From NCBI RefSeq assembly GCF_014200595.1, contig NZ_JACHCG010000005.1, forward strand, positions 372,001-436,000: a DNA stretch of 64,000 bases, in the 5' to 3' direction. Below, in pieces: positions 16,723-25,740 of this stretch. Numbering within the stretch: the first letter of the stretch is position 1; each line of letters starts with the position of its first letter. A program made the position numbers and the translations under genes. This DNA comes from Pedobacter cryoconitis. Lineage in GTDB: Bacteria > Bacteroidota > Bacteroidia > Sphingobacteriales > Sphingobacteriaceae. The notes under the pieces were generated by a model, which did no database searches, was not told the origin of the DNA, and saw nothing but the letters and a program-made list of their open reading frames with translations.

Positions 16723-17250
16723 ATGAGAAAGCTAAAATATTTTATCGTGTTGTTCGCTTTGTTGCCGTTTGTTTCTTTTGCGCAGAAGGATGAGGGCACT
16801 TTAACTAAGATTGGGGACGCTGTTCCTGTTTTTAATTTTGAGATCCAAAAAGGAAAATCGGTATCTATTAGCGATTATAAGGGGAAGCTAATTCTGATTA
16901 ATCTTTTTGCAACCTGGTGTCCTCCTTGTAATGAGGAGCTTCCGGAGGTTCAGAAAAGGATCTGGGAAAAGTATAAGGACAATGCGGGGTTCGCTTTTTT
17001 TGTTTTTGGACGGGAAGAGGGCTGGGACAAATTGATCCCTTTTAAAGCGAAAAAGGGTTTTACATTCCCTATTCTGCCGGATACTGATAGGGGAATATTC
17101 AAAAAGTTTGCTTTGCAGTCTATTCCGAGGAATATACTGGTTGATGAGCGTGGAAAGATTATTTATCAGTCTATCGGGTATGAACCTAAAGAGTTTGCTG
17201 CGTTGGTTGAGTTGATTGATACGCATCTTAAGAAGGCAGAAACGAAATAA
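16723..17250 (+). CDS. TlpA-like exported thioredoxin-fold protein
   Basis: The 175-residue protein has a signal peptide (FIVLFALLPFVSFAQ, cleavage after about residue 20). A redoxin/AhpC-TSA fold follows with the active site ATWCPPCNEE (CPPC), the family's cis-Pro region at SIPRNILVDERGKI, and the usual C-terminal helix. Periplasmic TlpA-like proteins reduce disulfides, for example in cytochrome c maturation, but nothing near it identifies a partner. It ends 3 bases before the convergent serine hydrolase gene with no terminator in between. Confidence 0.87.
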   Translation: MRKLKYFIVLFALLPFVSFAQKDEGTLTKIGDAVPVFNFEIQKGKSVSISDYKGKLILINLFATWCPPCNEELPEVQKRIWEKYKDNAGFAFFVFGREEGWDKLIPFKAKKGFTFPILPDTDRGIFKKFALQSIPRNILVDERGKIIYQSIGYEPKEFAALVELIDTHLKKAETK

Positions 17251-17253
17251 GAG

Positions 17254-18297
17254 TTATTGGTGGAGTAAGGTCTCTTTAAGGATCTTTAGGGCTTGTAATT
17301 GATAGCTGAAGGTTTTTGAAAGGTCGTTTAAGTCCCATGCGGTGTTTTGCAGCATGATAATGCTGGTTTTTGTTTGTGGGAAATAATAATCCATGGAAAC
17401 AAAACCGGGAATATAGCCTGTCTGGCCTATTTGAAGCAGATTATCGGTATTCGTAATCGTAGGGCCATAGCCGTAGTCTGTTTTTCCAAGAAATACATGT
17501 TGTCTGGTTGCATAAGGTGTGATCATCAGCTTATAGGTTGCTGCGGAAAGAAGCTTTCCTGAATGTACAGCGCTGTTCCAGAGGACTAAATCCCTGGCTG
17601 TTGAGATAAAGGTCGCTGCTGGGGTAAATTCTTCCAGAGGGGATTTTTCAAGGTGTAGTTTACCGTCTTCTTTTTCAACATAACCGTTGACAAGTTTTTG
17701 GTGTTTTTTTAGTTTGGGATCAAAGGTGTTTTTCATCCCGCAAAGAATAAATAATTCATTTGATAGTTCTGGAAAAGTCTTTCCAGAGGTTTTAGCTACA
17801 ATTTTTCCTAGTAACTGATAGCCAATTGTGGAATAGTTAAATTTTGAGCCTGCGGGGTAGGCCAGTGGCTTGTCCAGTGTGGTAATTCCATGCGTGTGGG
17901 TAAGTAATTGGTGGATAGTCACGGTGTCTGCCCATGACATGGTTAATTCAGGCAGGTATTTCTTGATAGGATCCTTAAGGTTCAGGTTATGTTTGTCGAG
18001 TTCTCTTAAGACCAGTACGGCAGTGATTTGTTTGCTGACAGATCCGATAACAAACTGGTTGTTTTCATTAAAAGGAGTTTTTTTTCCGGGTACAGAAGAT
18101 CCATGCTGGCGTTCGTAGGCTATTTTTCTATCCGTGGCGATAATAATTGTGCCGTTGAATGGTTTGTTATTTTTGACGTTTAGTAGTGAATCGAGGCGTG
18201 GAAAGGCTCTTTCCAGGGATTGTGCTTGTCCGAAAAGGGAAATAGTCTGAAGGGTTAGGGCCAACAGAAAGAAGTAATTCAGTTTTGGAAAAGACAT
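17254..18297 (-). CDS. Exported serine hydrolase, beta-lactamase/class C family
   Basis: I chose the ATG at 18297, which places a signal peptide (FFLLALTLQTISLFGQ) at the N terminus; a start 84 bases further upstream would bury it and reach into the divergent gene's start region. The mature part has the SxxK nucleophile motif as GSVSK, a YST in FNYSTIGYQ in place of the usual YSN, and a C-terminal GQTGYIPG. About 347 residues. Members are D-Ala-D-Ala carboxypeptidase, esterase or beta-lactamase-like, and substrate is not predictable. Confidence 0.82.
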   Translation of the reverse strand: MSFPKLNYFFLLALTLQTISLFGQAQSLERAFPRLDSLLNVKNNKPFNGTIIIATDRKIAYERQHGSSVPGKKTPFNENNQFVIGSVSKQITAVLVLRELDKHNLNLKDPIKKYLPELTMSWADTVTIHQLLTHTHGITTLDKPLAYPAGSKFNYSTIGYQLLGKIVAKTSGKTFPELSNELFILCGMKNTFDPKLKKHQKLVNGYVEKEDGKLHLEKSPLEEFTPAATFISTARDLVLWNSAVHSGKLLSAATYKLMITPYATRQHVFLGKTDYGYGPTITNTDNLLQIGQTGYIPGFVSMDYYFPQTKTSIIMLQNTAWDLNDLSKTFSYQLQALKILKETLLHQ

Positions 18298-18360
18298 AAA
18301 GTAATAAGATTTGGAAAGAAATTGATTTAAGATAAAGGTAATATTATATAACTTAGAGGG

Positions 18361-19434
18361 ATGAGGAAAGTTGTGGTTCATTGTGCTTTATTTCTGGTGT
18401 TTAGCCTGAGTGCGGCTGCGCAAGATGTTAAAATCAATGCGGATTCACTTTTACTTCAAATGACCAGCGCAATTGAGCAGGGACATTATCCTAAGATTCA
18501 TAGTGTTTCGGTTTTTAAAGGGGATAGGGCGGTTTATGAGCGCTATTTCAATGGTTTTAATCAGAATTCTTTGCATGATTCCCGCTCATCTTTTAAGTCG
18601 GTTACAAGTTTGCTGGTTGGGATAGCGATTGATCGTGGACTGATTAAAGGTGTTAATCAAAGGGTTTATGAGTTTTTTCCGCAGTATCCGGCTTTTGGAA
18701 AGGATAAGCTCAAAAGAGAAATGACCCTTAAGGACCTGCTTGAAATGAAGTCGGGGTTTGATTGTGAGGAGTTTAACGATACTAAGGATTGCGAGGAGGA
18801 AATGAGTTTGAGTAAGGATTGGGTAAAGTTTTCTCTGGAGCTGCCGATGAAATATAAGCCGGGTGAACTTTGGTCTTATACTTCCGTTGATCCCATGATT
18901 TTAAGTGGCGTAATCAGCAAAGCCTCAGGGATGACTATTATGGCATTTGCAGAACAGTATTTATTTAAGCCAATGGGTATTATTGATTATAAATGGACGG
19001 TTGATCCTGCCGGACATGGAATGACTGGCGGGTCGTTTTATATTCGTCCTGCGGATATGGTTAAATTAGGGCAACTGGTAAAGGGTAATGGGATTTGGAA
19101 GGGAAAACAGCTTATTTCTAAACACTGGATCAGCCAGTCTACGGTTTGTGATATTCCTATTCCTGATTTTTCCAATGCGAAATCCAGCAGAAGTCAGCTG
19201 CTTATCCCTCAGCCCACTTTTTATGGGTTTTACTGGTATCGTGAGGTGCTGAAAACAAAGGATATACAGCAGGATTTACTTTTCGCCTCGGGGAATGGGG
19301 GACAGTTCATCTTTATACTCAAAGATCTAGACTTAACGGTGGTGTTTACGCAGGGGAATTATCAGTCTTTTAAGGGCAAGCAGGCTTTTGAGATCCTGGC
19401 TAAATATATTGTGCCGGGCTTTTCTGGTAAATAA
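18361..19434 (+). CDS. Exported serine hydrolase, beta-lactamase-fold (EstB/6-aminohexanoate-type)
   Basis: The 357-residue protein has a signal peptide ending SAAAQ. The nucleophile motif is SSFK within SRSSFKSVTS, the second motif is WSYTSVDPM and the C-terminal element is ASGNGGQ. The RSSFKSVTS and YTSVDPMILSG elements resemble the 6-aminohexanoate-dimer hydrolase/EstB branch more than penicillin-binding proteins. It is divergent from the other serine hydrolase with only 63 bases between starts, which suggests shared regulation. The two are too different to be a recent duplication. Confidence 0.82.
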   Translation: MRKVVVHCALFLVFSLSAAAQDVKINADSLLLQMTSAIEQGHYPKIHSVSVFKGDRAVYERYFNGFNQNSLHDSRSSFKSVTSLLVGIAIDRGLIKGVNQRVYEFFPQYPAFGKDKLKREMTLKDLLEMKSGFDCEEFNDTKDCEEEMSLSKDWVKFSLELPMKYKPGELWSYTSVDPMILSGVISKASGMTIMAFAEQYLFKPMGIIDYKWTVDPAGHGMTGGSFYIRPADMVKLGQLVKGNGIWKGKQLISKHWISQSTVCDIPIPDFSNAKSSRSQLLIPQPTFYGFYWYREVLKTKDIQQDLLFASGNGGQFIFILKDLDLTVVFTQGNYQSFKGKQAFEILAKYIVPGFSGK

Positions 19435-19436
19435 TA

Positions 19437-19480
19437 AAGCACGAAAGCCCTCCAGTTTGCACTGAAAGGCTTTTGTGCTT
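19437..19480. terminator. Inverted repeat between converging genes
   Basis: The arms AAGCACGAAAGCC and GGCTTTTGTGCTT pair with one G-U. The loop itself has a CAGT/ACTG stem. There is no T run after it, so termination is plausible but weaker. It lies between the serine hydrolase (+) and aspS (-). Confidence 0.6.
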
Positions 19481-19510
19481 GAAAAGCAGGAACAGATCCT
19501 GAACGTTTCC

Positions 19511-21256
19511 TTATAAATTGGTCTTTATTTTTAACTCTTTCAATTGCTTTTCATCGATGGTCGAAGGGCTATCAATCATCACGTCTCTTCCTGAATTGTT
19601 TTTTGGGAAGGCTATGACGTCACGGATACTGTCTAAGCCCGCGAAGATTGAACAAAGTCTGTCGAAACCGAAAGCAATACCACCGTGTGGAGGGGCTCCG
19701 AATTCAAAAGCATCCATCAGGAAGCCGAATTGTTTTTGTGCTTCTTCAGCAGTAAAGCCTAAATGCTTGAACATTAAAGCCTGTAAAGTACGGTCATGGA
19801 TACGAATAGAGCCACCGCCGATTTCAGTACCGTTAACAACCATGTCATAAGCATTTGCCCTTACTTCGCCCGGATTGGTATCCAGCATTGCGATGTCTTC
19901 TGGTTTAGGGGACGTAAAAGGGTGGTGCATTGCATGGTAACGTTCAGATTCTTCATCCCATTCTAAAAGAGGGAAATCAAGTACCCATAATGCACTGAAT
20001 ACGTTTTTATCACGTAAACCTAGTCTGGAACCGATTTCAAGACGTAATTCACTTAATTGTTTACGTACTTTATCTTTAGTGCCCGCCATTAACAGCATCA
20101 GGTCGCCAGGTTTAGTCTGAAGCGCCTCAGCCCATCCTTTCAGGTCTTCTTCGCTATAGAATTTATCAACCGATGATTTGATTGAACCATCTTCACCGTG
20201 TCTAGCGTAAATCAAGCCGGTAGCACCAATCTGCGGACGTTTAATGAAGTCAGTAAGCTCATCCAGCTGTTTACGTGTATAATGCGCACAACCTGTTGCA
20301 TTGATCCCAATTACTAATTCTGCATTATCGAATACCGGGAAGTTTTTACCTTTAACTACTTCGTTTAATTCAACAAAGCGCATTTCGAAACGTGTATCAG
20401 GTTTATCAGAACCATACCAGCGCATAGCATCCGAATATTGCATTCTTGGAACCTCTGGTAATTCGAAGTTTTTAACCTCTTTAAATAAGGTACGGATCAG
20501 TCCTTCGAAAGTGTTCAGGATATCTTCCTGCTCAATAAAGGACATCTCACAGTCAATCTGGGTGAATTCAGGTTGTCTGTCTGCACGTAAATCTTCATCT
20601 CTGAAACATTTTACAATCTGGAAGTATCTGTCGAAACCAGAAACCATCAATAGTTGCTTAAAGGTTTGAGGAGATTGTGGCAAAGCATAGAATTCACCAG
20701 CATTCATCCGGCTTGGTACAACAAAGTCCCTTGCGCCTTCAGGTGTTGATTTAATCAATACAGGAGTTTCCACCTCGATAAAATCTAAAGCATCCAGATA
20801 TTTTCTTACAGACTGAGCCATTCTATGACGCAGTACCATATTATTTCTTACCGGATTCCTTCTCAGATCCAGGTAACGATATTTCATACGTAAATCATCG
20901 CCGCCATCGGTTTCATCATCAATTAAGAATGGTGGAATCTTCGAAGCATTCAGGATTTCAAGATCAGTGATTTTTATTTCCACTTCTCCCGTTGGCATTT
21001 TAAGGTTTTTATTGGAACGCTCAACAACAAGTCCACTGGCCTTGATCACAAATTCGCGACCTAAACTGCGGGCTTTTTCACAGAGCTGAGTGTTATCATC
21101 CATATTAAAAACCAATTGGGTAATACCGTAACGATCACGGATATCAATAAAAGTCATTCCTCCCAAGTCTCTGGATTTCTGTACCCAACCGCACAGAATT
21201 ACGCTTTCGCCTAGATTCTCAATCGTCAGCGCTCCGCAAGTTGTTGTTCTTAACAT
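19511..21256 (-). CDS. aspS: Aspartyl-tRNA synthetase
   Basis: The 581-residue class II synthetase has the OB-fold anticodon-binding domain at residues 1-110, the class II catalytic core and the bacterial GAD insertion domain (about 285-420). Motif 2 is in [18 protein letters not shown] and motif 3 in GIAFGFDRL. It charges tRNA-Asp. Length is standard for bacterial AspRS. A TATTTTTG box stands upstream. It is convergent with the serine hydrolase and divergent from the sigma factor operon. Confidence 0.96.
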   Translation of the reverse strand: MLRTTTCGALTIENLGESVILCGWVQKSRDLGGMTFIDIRDRYGITQLVFNMDDNTQLCEKARSLGREFVIKASGLVVERSNKNLKMPTGEVEIKITDLEILNASKIPPFLIDDETDGGDDLRMKYRYLDLRRNPVRNNMVLRHRMAQSVRKYLDALDFIEVETPVLIKSTPEGARDFVVPSRMNAGEFYALPQSPQTFKQLLMVSGFDRYFQIVKCFRDEDLRADRQPEFTQIDCEMSFIEQEDILNTFEGLIRTLFKEVKNFELPEVPRMQYSDAMRWYGSDKPDTRFEMRFVELNEVVKGKNFPVFDNAELVIGINATGCAHYTRKQLDELTDFIKRPQIGATGLIYARHGEDGSIKSSVDKFYSEEDLKGWAEALQTKPGDLMLLMAGTKDKVRKQLSELRLEIGSRLGLRDKNVFSALWVLDFPLLEWDEESERYHAMHHPFTSPKPEDIAMLDTNPGEVRANAYDMVVNGTEIGGGSIRIHDRTLQALMFKHLGFTAEEAQKQFGFLMDAFEFGAPPHGGIAFGFDRLCSIFAGLDSIRDVIAFPKNNSGRDVMIDSPSTIDEKQLKELKIKTNL

Positions 21257-21276
21257 TTTTTCATCGGATTAAGCCG

Positions 21277-21284
21277 CAAAAATA
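21277..21284 (-). promoter_or_regulatory. Bacteroidetes-type -7 box upstream of aspS
   Basis: The minus strand reads TATTTTTG (TAnnTTTG) 20 bases before the aspS ATG. No convincing -33 element was seen. Confidence 0.6.
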
Positions 21285-21404
21285 TTCATTTTGAGCCATA
21301 TATTACAAAGGGTTATTGATTTAACGAAGTATATTCAAAAGTTTTTTCATTAAGGTGCAACGTTTGTGAAATCATGATGTCATTTATAACGAATACGAAG
21401 AACA

Positions 21405-21962
21405 TTGGAAGCAGTATACATAGACAAAAATATAGACCTGGTTAACGCTTGCCGGAAAGGTAGCCGGGCCGCACAATTTGAATTGTACAAATTGTATGAG
21501 AGAGCTATGTACAGCGCTGCGCTGCGGATAGTAAATCATGAAGCTGAGGCTGAAGATGTTGTACAGGAAGCATTTTTGGATGCCTTTTTGAGGATTGGCG
21601 ATTTCAGGGGGGATACTACTTTTGGCCTCTGGCTAAAACAGATCATCGTGAATAAATCGATTAACTGTCTGCGCAAAAGAAGAGTGGAGTTCACGAACCT
21701 CGATGGGGTGGAGATTGCGGCAGAGGAATCAGCAGATCAGGAAGATTTGCAGTGGAGAGTAGAAGAGGTGAAAGCAGCAGTAAAAGGACTGGCTGATGGG
21801 TATAGAGTGGTACTTACGCTGTATTTATTTGAGGGGTACGATCATGAGGAAATTTCCCATATCCTGAAAATATCGGAAGTTACTTCCCGGTCACAATTAA
21901 TGAGAGCAAAAACCAAATTGAGAAATATATTAGAAAAGAGAGGAGCAAGAGATGAGTACTAA
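21405..21962 (+). CDS. ECF-type RNA polymerase sigma factor
   Basis: The 185-residue protein has region 2 (about 25-95: AEDVVQEAFLDAFLRI and FGLWLKQIIVNKSINCLRK) and region 4 (about 125-180: YRVVLTLYLFEGYDHEEISHIL). There is no ATG before a stop at 21387, and the next in-frame ATG falls inside region 2, so TTG at 21405 is the likely start. The following gene overlaps it by 11 bases and encodes a membrane protein likely to be its anti-sigma partner. The target probably includes this operon. Confidence 0.88.
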   Translation: MEAVYIDKNIDLVNACRKGSRAAQFELYKLYERAMYSAALRIVNHEAEAEDVVQEAFLDAFLRIGDFRGDTTFGLWLKQIIVNKSINCLRKRRVEFTNLDGVEIAAEESADQEDLQWRVEEVKAAVKGLADGYRVVLTLYLFEGYDHEEISHILKISEVTSRSQLMRAKTKLRNILEKRGARDEY

Positions 21963-22494
21963 ATTAGAAGATTTTATCAGAGACAATAAGAGGGAGTTCG
22001 ATACCGACAGGCCTTCAGCTGGCCTCTGGGATAAAATTGAAGCGGAACTGGATAAACAAGAAAAACAGAAAAAAAAACTTAAACGGTCTTTTAATCTTCA
22101 GCTATGGGCTGGAATTGCTGCATCACTGCTTGTGGTGCTGGGGATCACCTTCTTGTATGTGATTCCCGGGAAAAGAGGAAAGATCAGTGTGGAGGATGTA
22201 AATCCGGTATATGCACAGAAGCAAGTGAAGTTTGTAAGCATAATTGAGCAGAAACAGGATAGTTTACAGGCTTTTGCAAAAACAAACCCTGAACTCTACC
22301 GTAAGTTTAAAGCAGATTTTGAGGTGCTGAATAAAACTTATGAGGGATTAAACAAAGAAATGGCCGGGAGCCCGAATCAGCAAATGGTGGTTAAGGCAAT
22401 GGTCAGGAACCTGGAAATTCAGATTCAGTTGCTGAATCAGCAATTGTCAATTATTAATGAAGTTAGTCAATATAAAAAGGAGAATAGTATATGA
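21952..22494 (+). CDS. Membrane protein, putative anti-sigma factor
   Basis: The 180-residue protein has a cytoplasmic N-terminal part (1-48; the FDTDRPSAGLWDKIEAEL stretch is typical of Bacteroidetes anti-sigma-like proteins), one transmembrane helix (about 51-71) and an extracytoplasmic coiled-coil-like Gln/Lys-rich part. It overlaps the sigma gene by 11 bases and the next gene by 4. Topology and gene order point to an anti-sigma factor sequestering the upstream ECF sigma. No zinc-binding HxxxCxxC motif is present, so this is inference from context. Confidence 0.65.
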   Translation: MSTKLEDFIRDNKREFDTDRPSAGLWDKIEAELDKQEKQKKKLKRSFNLQLWAGIAASLLVVLGITFLYVIPGKRGKISVEDVNPVYAQKQVKFVSIIEQKQDSLQAFAKTNPELYRKFKADFEVLNKTYEGLNKEMAGSPNQQMVVKAMVRNLEIQIQLLNQQLSIINEVSQYKKENSI

Positions 22495-23774
22495 AAAATC
22501 TGATCCTTGCAGGCGCTCTGCTATGTTCATTTAGTATGGCCAGTGCACAGAGCGAAACAGACACTAAAGTTAGCAGTGAGCCTGTTTATGTAGCAAATTC
22601 GGGTAGTTCGTCTGCTTCCGGCCGCTCGTCGCATGCTGGTCACGGAGTTCAGGAAAATTCGCAAAATGGGGATGATCCGATGCGCTCTAAAAACTTCAGC
22701 AAGAGCTTTTCTATAAGTCCGTCTGATAAAATAAATCTTCATAATCAGTATGGAGCAATGGTAATTAAGATCTGGGACAAAAGGGAAGTGAAAATTGATG
22801 TTTCAATCAAAGCATTTAGTAATGAGGATAGAGAGGCTCAAAGATTAATCGATCAGGTTAATATTTCGGCCGAAAAGGACGGCGATCAGGTAACTTGTAA
22901 AACCAATATAGGCAGCGGAAGCAGATGGACGGGACGTGGCCGCAGGAGGGAAGTAAAGGTGAACTATGTCGTTTATATGCCAGCCACAAACTCTCTGACT
23001 TTAACACAGGAATTTGGTAATGTCAATATGGATGATTTTGCGGGCCCGCTTTATGCGAAAGTGCAGTATGGAGATTTTATCGCCGGAAAACTATCCAGCG
23101 CAAATAATTATGTTTCTGTTCAGTATGGCAAAACTACGATTACTGATATTAATAAAGCTGTTGTTAAACAGCAATATGGATCAGGCCTGACTATCGGAGC
23201 TGCTGGAACACTGGATCTGAATGCCCAATATGTAACGGTTCGTATCAATACGATCAGAGGGGATGCGATCATCAAGCAGCAATACGGTTCCGGAATCAGT
23301 ATTACCAATGTTAATAATCTTGATCTTGATATTCAATACGCTAATGTGAGAGTTGATAATATCAAAGGGAATGCAATCATCAGACAGCAATACAATAGTA
23401 TTAAAATAGGAACTGTAGGAAAACTTGATCTCAAATCACAGTACGCTAATGTAGAAATTGGCGCTTTAAGAGGTGATGGCTTTTTTAAGATGAGCTATAA
23501 TAATTTTGATATCGCTGAAGTAGGGACAGGATGCAGGAATTTAACGATTGATGCCGATTATGTAGATACAAAATTAAAATTCGCTGAGGGCTTTAATAGT
23601 GATTTCAACGTACAAACAAGTTATAGCGGATTTAAATCCGGAGACCGGGTGACTGTACGTCAGTCGGGGTCACAGGACGATGATAATTCGAAAAACTATA
23701 CCGGCAAAATCGGGAGTGGCGGAAGAAGCGCAGTCCGTATAAAATCAGACTATGGGTCAGTTACTTTCAGGTAA
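22491..23774 (+). CDS. Exported beta-solenoid-like repeat protein (DUF4097-type adhesin-like)
   Basis: The 427-residue protein has a signal peptide ending SMASAQ, a Ser/Gly-rich linker (about 25-70), then a repeat region. The clearest repeats of 35-39 residues start at about 241, 277 and 312, each of the form LDL..QYanVrI..irGda.IkqQYgsg.I. More degenerate QYG turns occur before them (about 85-235). The pattern predicts a right-handed beta-helix exposed in the periplasm or at the cell surface. It is translationally coupled to the sigma/anti-sigma pair and may be what they sense or control. Function unknown. Confidence 0.75.
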   Translation: MKNLILAGALLCSFSMASAQSETDTKVSSEPVYVANSGSSSASGRSSHAGHGVQENSQNGDDPMRSKNFSKSFSISPSDKINLHNQYGAMVIKIWDKREVKIDVSIKAFSNEDREAQRLIDQVNISAEKDGDQVTCKTNIGSGSRWTGRGRRREVKVNYVVYMPATNSLTLTQEFGNVNMDDFAGPLYAKVQYGDFIAGKLSSANNYVSVQYGKTTITDINKAVVKQQYGSGLTIGAAGTLDLNAQYVTVRINTIRGDAIIKQQYGSGISITNVNNLDLDIQYANVRVDNIKGNAIIRQQYNSIKIGTVGKLDLKSQYANVEIGALRGDGFFKMSYNNFDIAEVGTGCRNLTIDADYVDTKLKFAEGFNSDFNVQTSYSGFKSGDRVTVRQSGSQDDDNSKNYTGKIGSGGRSAVRIKSDYGSVTFR

Positions 23775-23797
23775 AAAAATAAACTAATTGTTGTGAA

Positions 23798-23829
23798 GCT
23801 TGTTGATTAATTCAACAAGCTTTTTTTTT
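23798..23829 (+). terminator. Rho-independent terminator
   Basis: The stem GCTTGTTGA/TCAACAAGC with a 5-base loop is followed by nine T. It ends the sigma factor operon. Confidence 0.92.
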
Positions 23830-23854
23830 AGCTTTACAGCAAAACCTTTAATTT

Positions 23855-24637
23855 ATGGAATTCTTTAGTACACCCGAAGCCTGGATCTCATTGTTAACCC
23901 TGACAATTTTAGAAATCGTACTTGGGATTGATAATATTGTGTTTATCTCCATCCTTTCAGGGAAACTGCCTGCACATCAGCAAAAAAAAGGCAGACAACT
24001 GGGATTAGGGCTTGCTATGATTACCCGTGTATTATTGCTTTTATCATTAAGCTGGGTGATGAGCCTGACAGCCACTTTATTTAACGTTGGAGAATGGATC
24101 AGCCTGGACAATAAAGAATGGTTGGAGAAACTCGCTATTTCAGGACGCGACCTGATTCTGATTGTGGGAGGGATGTTCTTAATCTATAAAAGTACGCATG
24201 AAATTCACCTGAAGTTAGAAGGCGAAGAGGAGGAAGAAGGAAAAGTTAAAGTCCATTCTTTTGCTGGCGTAATTGCTCAGATCCTTGTGTTGGATATTGT
24301 TTTCTCTTTAGATTCTGTAATTACAGCAATCGGGATGGCAGACCATGTTGAAATCATGATTGCTGCGGTAATTATAGCGGTAATTATTATGATGGTGTCT
24401 GCTAATGCAATCAGTGACTTTGTGAATAATCACCCTACAGTGAAAATGCTTGCACTTTCTTTTCTGTTATTAATCGGTGTTTCTTTATTGGCAGAAGGAC
24501 TTGATCAGCATATTCCTAAAGGATATATCTATTTTGCCATGGCATTCTCTGTACTGGTGGAGATGCTGAACCTGAGAATGAAGAAGAAATCTACCAAACC
24601 TGTGGAGCTTAGAAATACTGCAAAAGAAGAAAAATAA
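23855..24637 (+). CDS. TerC family integral membrane protein
   Basis: The 260-residue protein has seven predicted transmembrane helices. The family's acidic intramembrane motifs are present: EIVLGIDNIVF in the first helix and LDIVFSLDSVITA in a later one. A charged Glu-rich loop (GEEEEEGKVK) separates the two halves. TerC proteins are linked to metal ion (Mn) efflux or tellurite resistance, and YkoY/YjbE relatives supply Mn to exported proteins. The gene stands alone between two terminator or promoter signals. Confidence 0.88.
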   Translation: MEFFSTPEAWISLLTLTILEIVLGIDNIVFISILSGKLPAHQQKKGRQLGLGLAMITRVLLLLSLSWVMSLTATLFNVGEWISLDNKEWLEKLAISGRDLILIVGGMFLIYKSTHEIHLKLEGEEEEEGKVKVHSFAGVIAQILVLDIVFSLDSVITAIGMADHVEIMIAAVIIAVIIMMVSANAISDFVNNHPTVKMLALSFLLLIGVSLLAEGLDQHIPKGYIYFAMAFSVLVEMLNLRMKKKSTKPVELRNTAKEEK

Positions 24638-24639
24638 AG

Positions 24640-24647
24640 TATTTTTG
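24640..24647 (+). promoter_or_regulatory. Bacteroidetes-type -7 box for the nucleoid protein gene
   Basis: TATTTTTG matches TAnnTTTG and lies 34 bases before the ATG at 24682. It starts just after the terC stop, so the next gene can be transcribed on its own. Confidence 0.55.
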
Positions 24648-24681
24648 CGACCCGTTAACTAAGCTAAAAATTACAGCGTAT

Positions 24682-25737
24682 ATGATTTATTTTCCAGAAG
24701 CGTCTCTGTCAGAGCTTTCTATACATAGGATTGGCAATAAAGCACAAGATGAGTTTTATGTATTGTCTGAAGCCTCCATGCAAATTCAGGATGAGCATTT
24801 GAAAAACGTGCTGATCCAGTATTTTTTAAGTCCTTATGAAAAAACAAATGAGATCTTTCGTTTTTTTCACCCGAACGATGACTTAAACCTGAATGAGGTT
24901 TATCATTTCGTGGAACAGGTATTTGAAAATGGAGAGCACTTTCACAAAAACAGTGAGCAGTTGGCAAAATATCTGTATGATACCTCTAATCATCCCAAAA
25001 TTAAGGCTGGTGAGCTGTATGTGGCTTATTTTGAGAATGTACAGATAGAAGGTGAGCTGCATGATGCGATTGGTATTTTTAAATCGGAGACTAAAGAGAC
25101 TTATTTGAAGGTTTCTCCTGAACAGGCTGGCTTTGCACTGAGTTATGAAGAAGATGCAATCAATATCAATAAGCTGGATAAGGGCTGCATTATTTTTAAT
25201 ACCGAGAAAGAAGAGGGGTACAAGGTTGCGGTTATCGATCAGACGAATAAAAGCAATGAGGCAGTTTACTGGAAAGATGAGTTTTTGAAGCTTAAGGTCA
25301 GAAATGATAATTACAATCAGACTAAGAACGTACTGGGCGTTTATAAAAGCTTTGTAACCGAAAAACTTGATCAGGAGTACGATATCACTAAAGCAGACAA
25401 GATAGATCTGCTGAACCGCTCTATGAAGTATTTCAAAGAGAAAGAAAGCTTTGATATGGATGAATTTTCTAACGAGGTAATCGGGAATAAGGAAGGGATC
25501 GAATCTTTCAAAAACTATAAAAAGAGTTATGAGGAAGAATTTGAAACGCCTATTGCTGATAGTTTTGATATCTCAGGTGCTGCGGTTAAAAAACAAGCTA
25601 AAGCTTTTAAAAGCGTGCTTAAACTGGATAAAAACTTCCATATCTATATTCATGGAAATAAAGAACTTATCGAAAAGGGCTTCGATGATGATAAATCCAT
25701 GAATTACTACAAAGTTTATTTTAAAGAAGAAGAATAA
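24682..25737 (+). CDS. Nucleoid-associated protein NdpA/YejK-like (NA37 family)
   Basis: The 351-residue soluble acidic protein matches the 37-kDa nucleoid-associated family. It has the N-terminal IHRIGNKAQDE element, LIQYFLSPY, the central AYFENVQ and IGIFKSE strands, and the C-terminal region with YKSFV and KKQAKAFKSVLKLD. These proteins associate with the nucleoid; the biochemical role is poorly defined. It does not look like part of a defence island here, since the neighbours are housekeeping genes. Its stop is 3 bases from the end of the convergent bestrophin gene. Confidence 0.82.
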   Translation: MIYFPEASLSELSIHRIGNKAQDEFYVLSEASMQIQDEHLKNVLIQYFLSPYEKTNEIFRFFHPNDDLNLNEVYHFVEQVFENGEHFHKNSEQLAKYLYDTSNHPKIKAGELYVAYFENVQIEGELHDAIGIFKSETKETYLKVSPEQAGFALSYEEDAININKLDKGCIIFNTEKEEGYKVAVIDQTNKSNEAVYWKDEFLKLKVRNDNYNQTKNVLGVYKSFVTEKLDQEYDITKADKIDLLNRSMKYFKEKESFDMDEFSNEVIGNKEGIESFKNYKKSYEEEFETPIADSFDISGAAVKKQAKAFKSVLKLDKNFHIYIHGNKELIEKGFDDDKSMNYYKVYFKEEE

Positions 25738-25740
25738 GAT

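Noticed and set aside
16569..16793. 74-residue frame in the purine tract
   Set aside because: Low complexity, overlaps the signal peptide of the TlpA-like gene in another frame and has no homologous look.
24682..25737. Anti-phage defence island around the nucleoid-associated protein
   Set aside because: Neighbours are terC, a bestrophin and an rRNA methyltransferase; no nuclease, reverse transcriptase or toxin is present.
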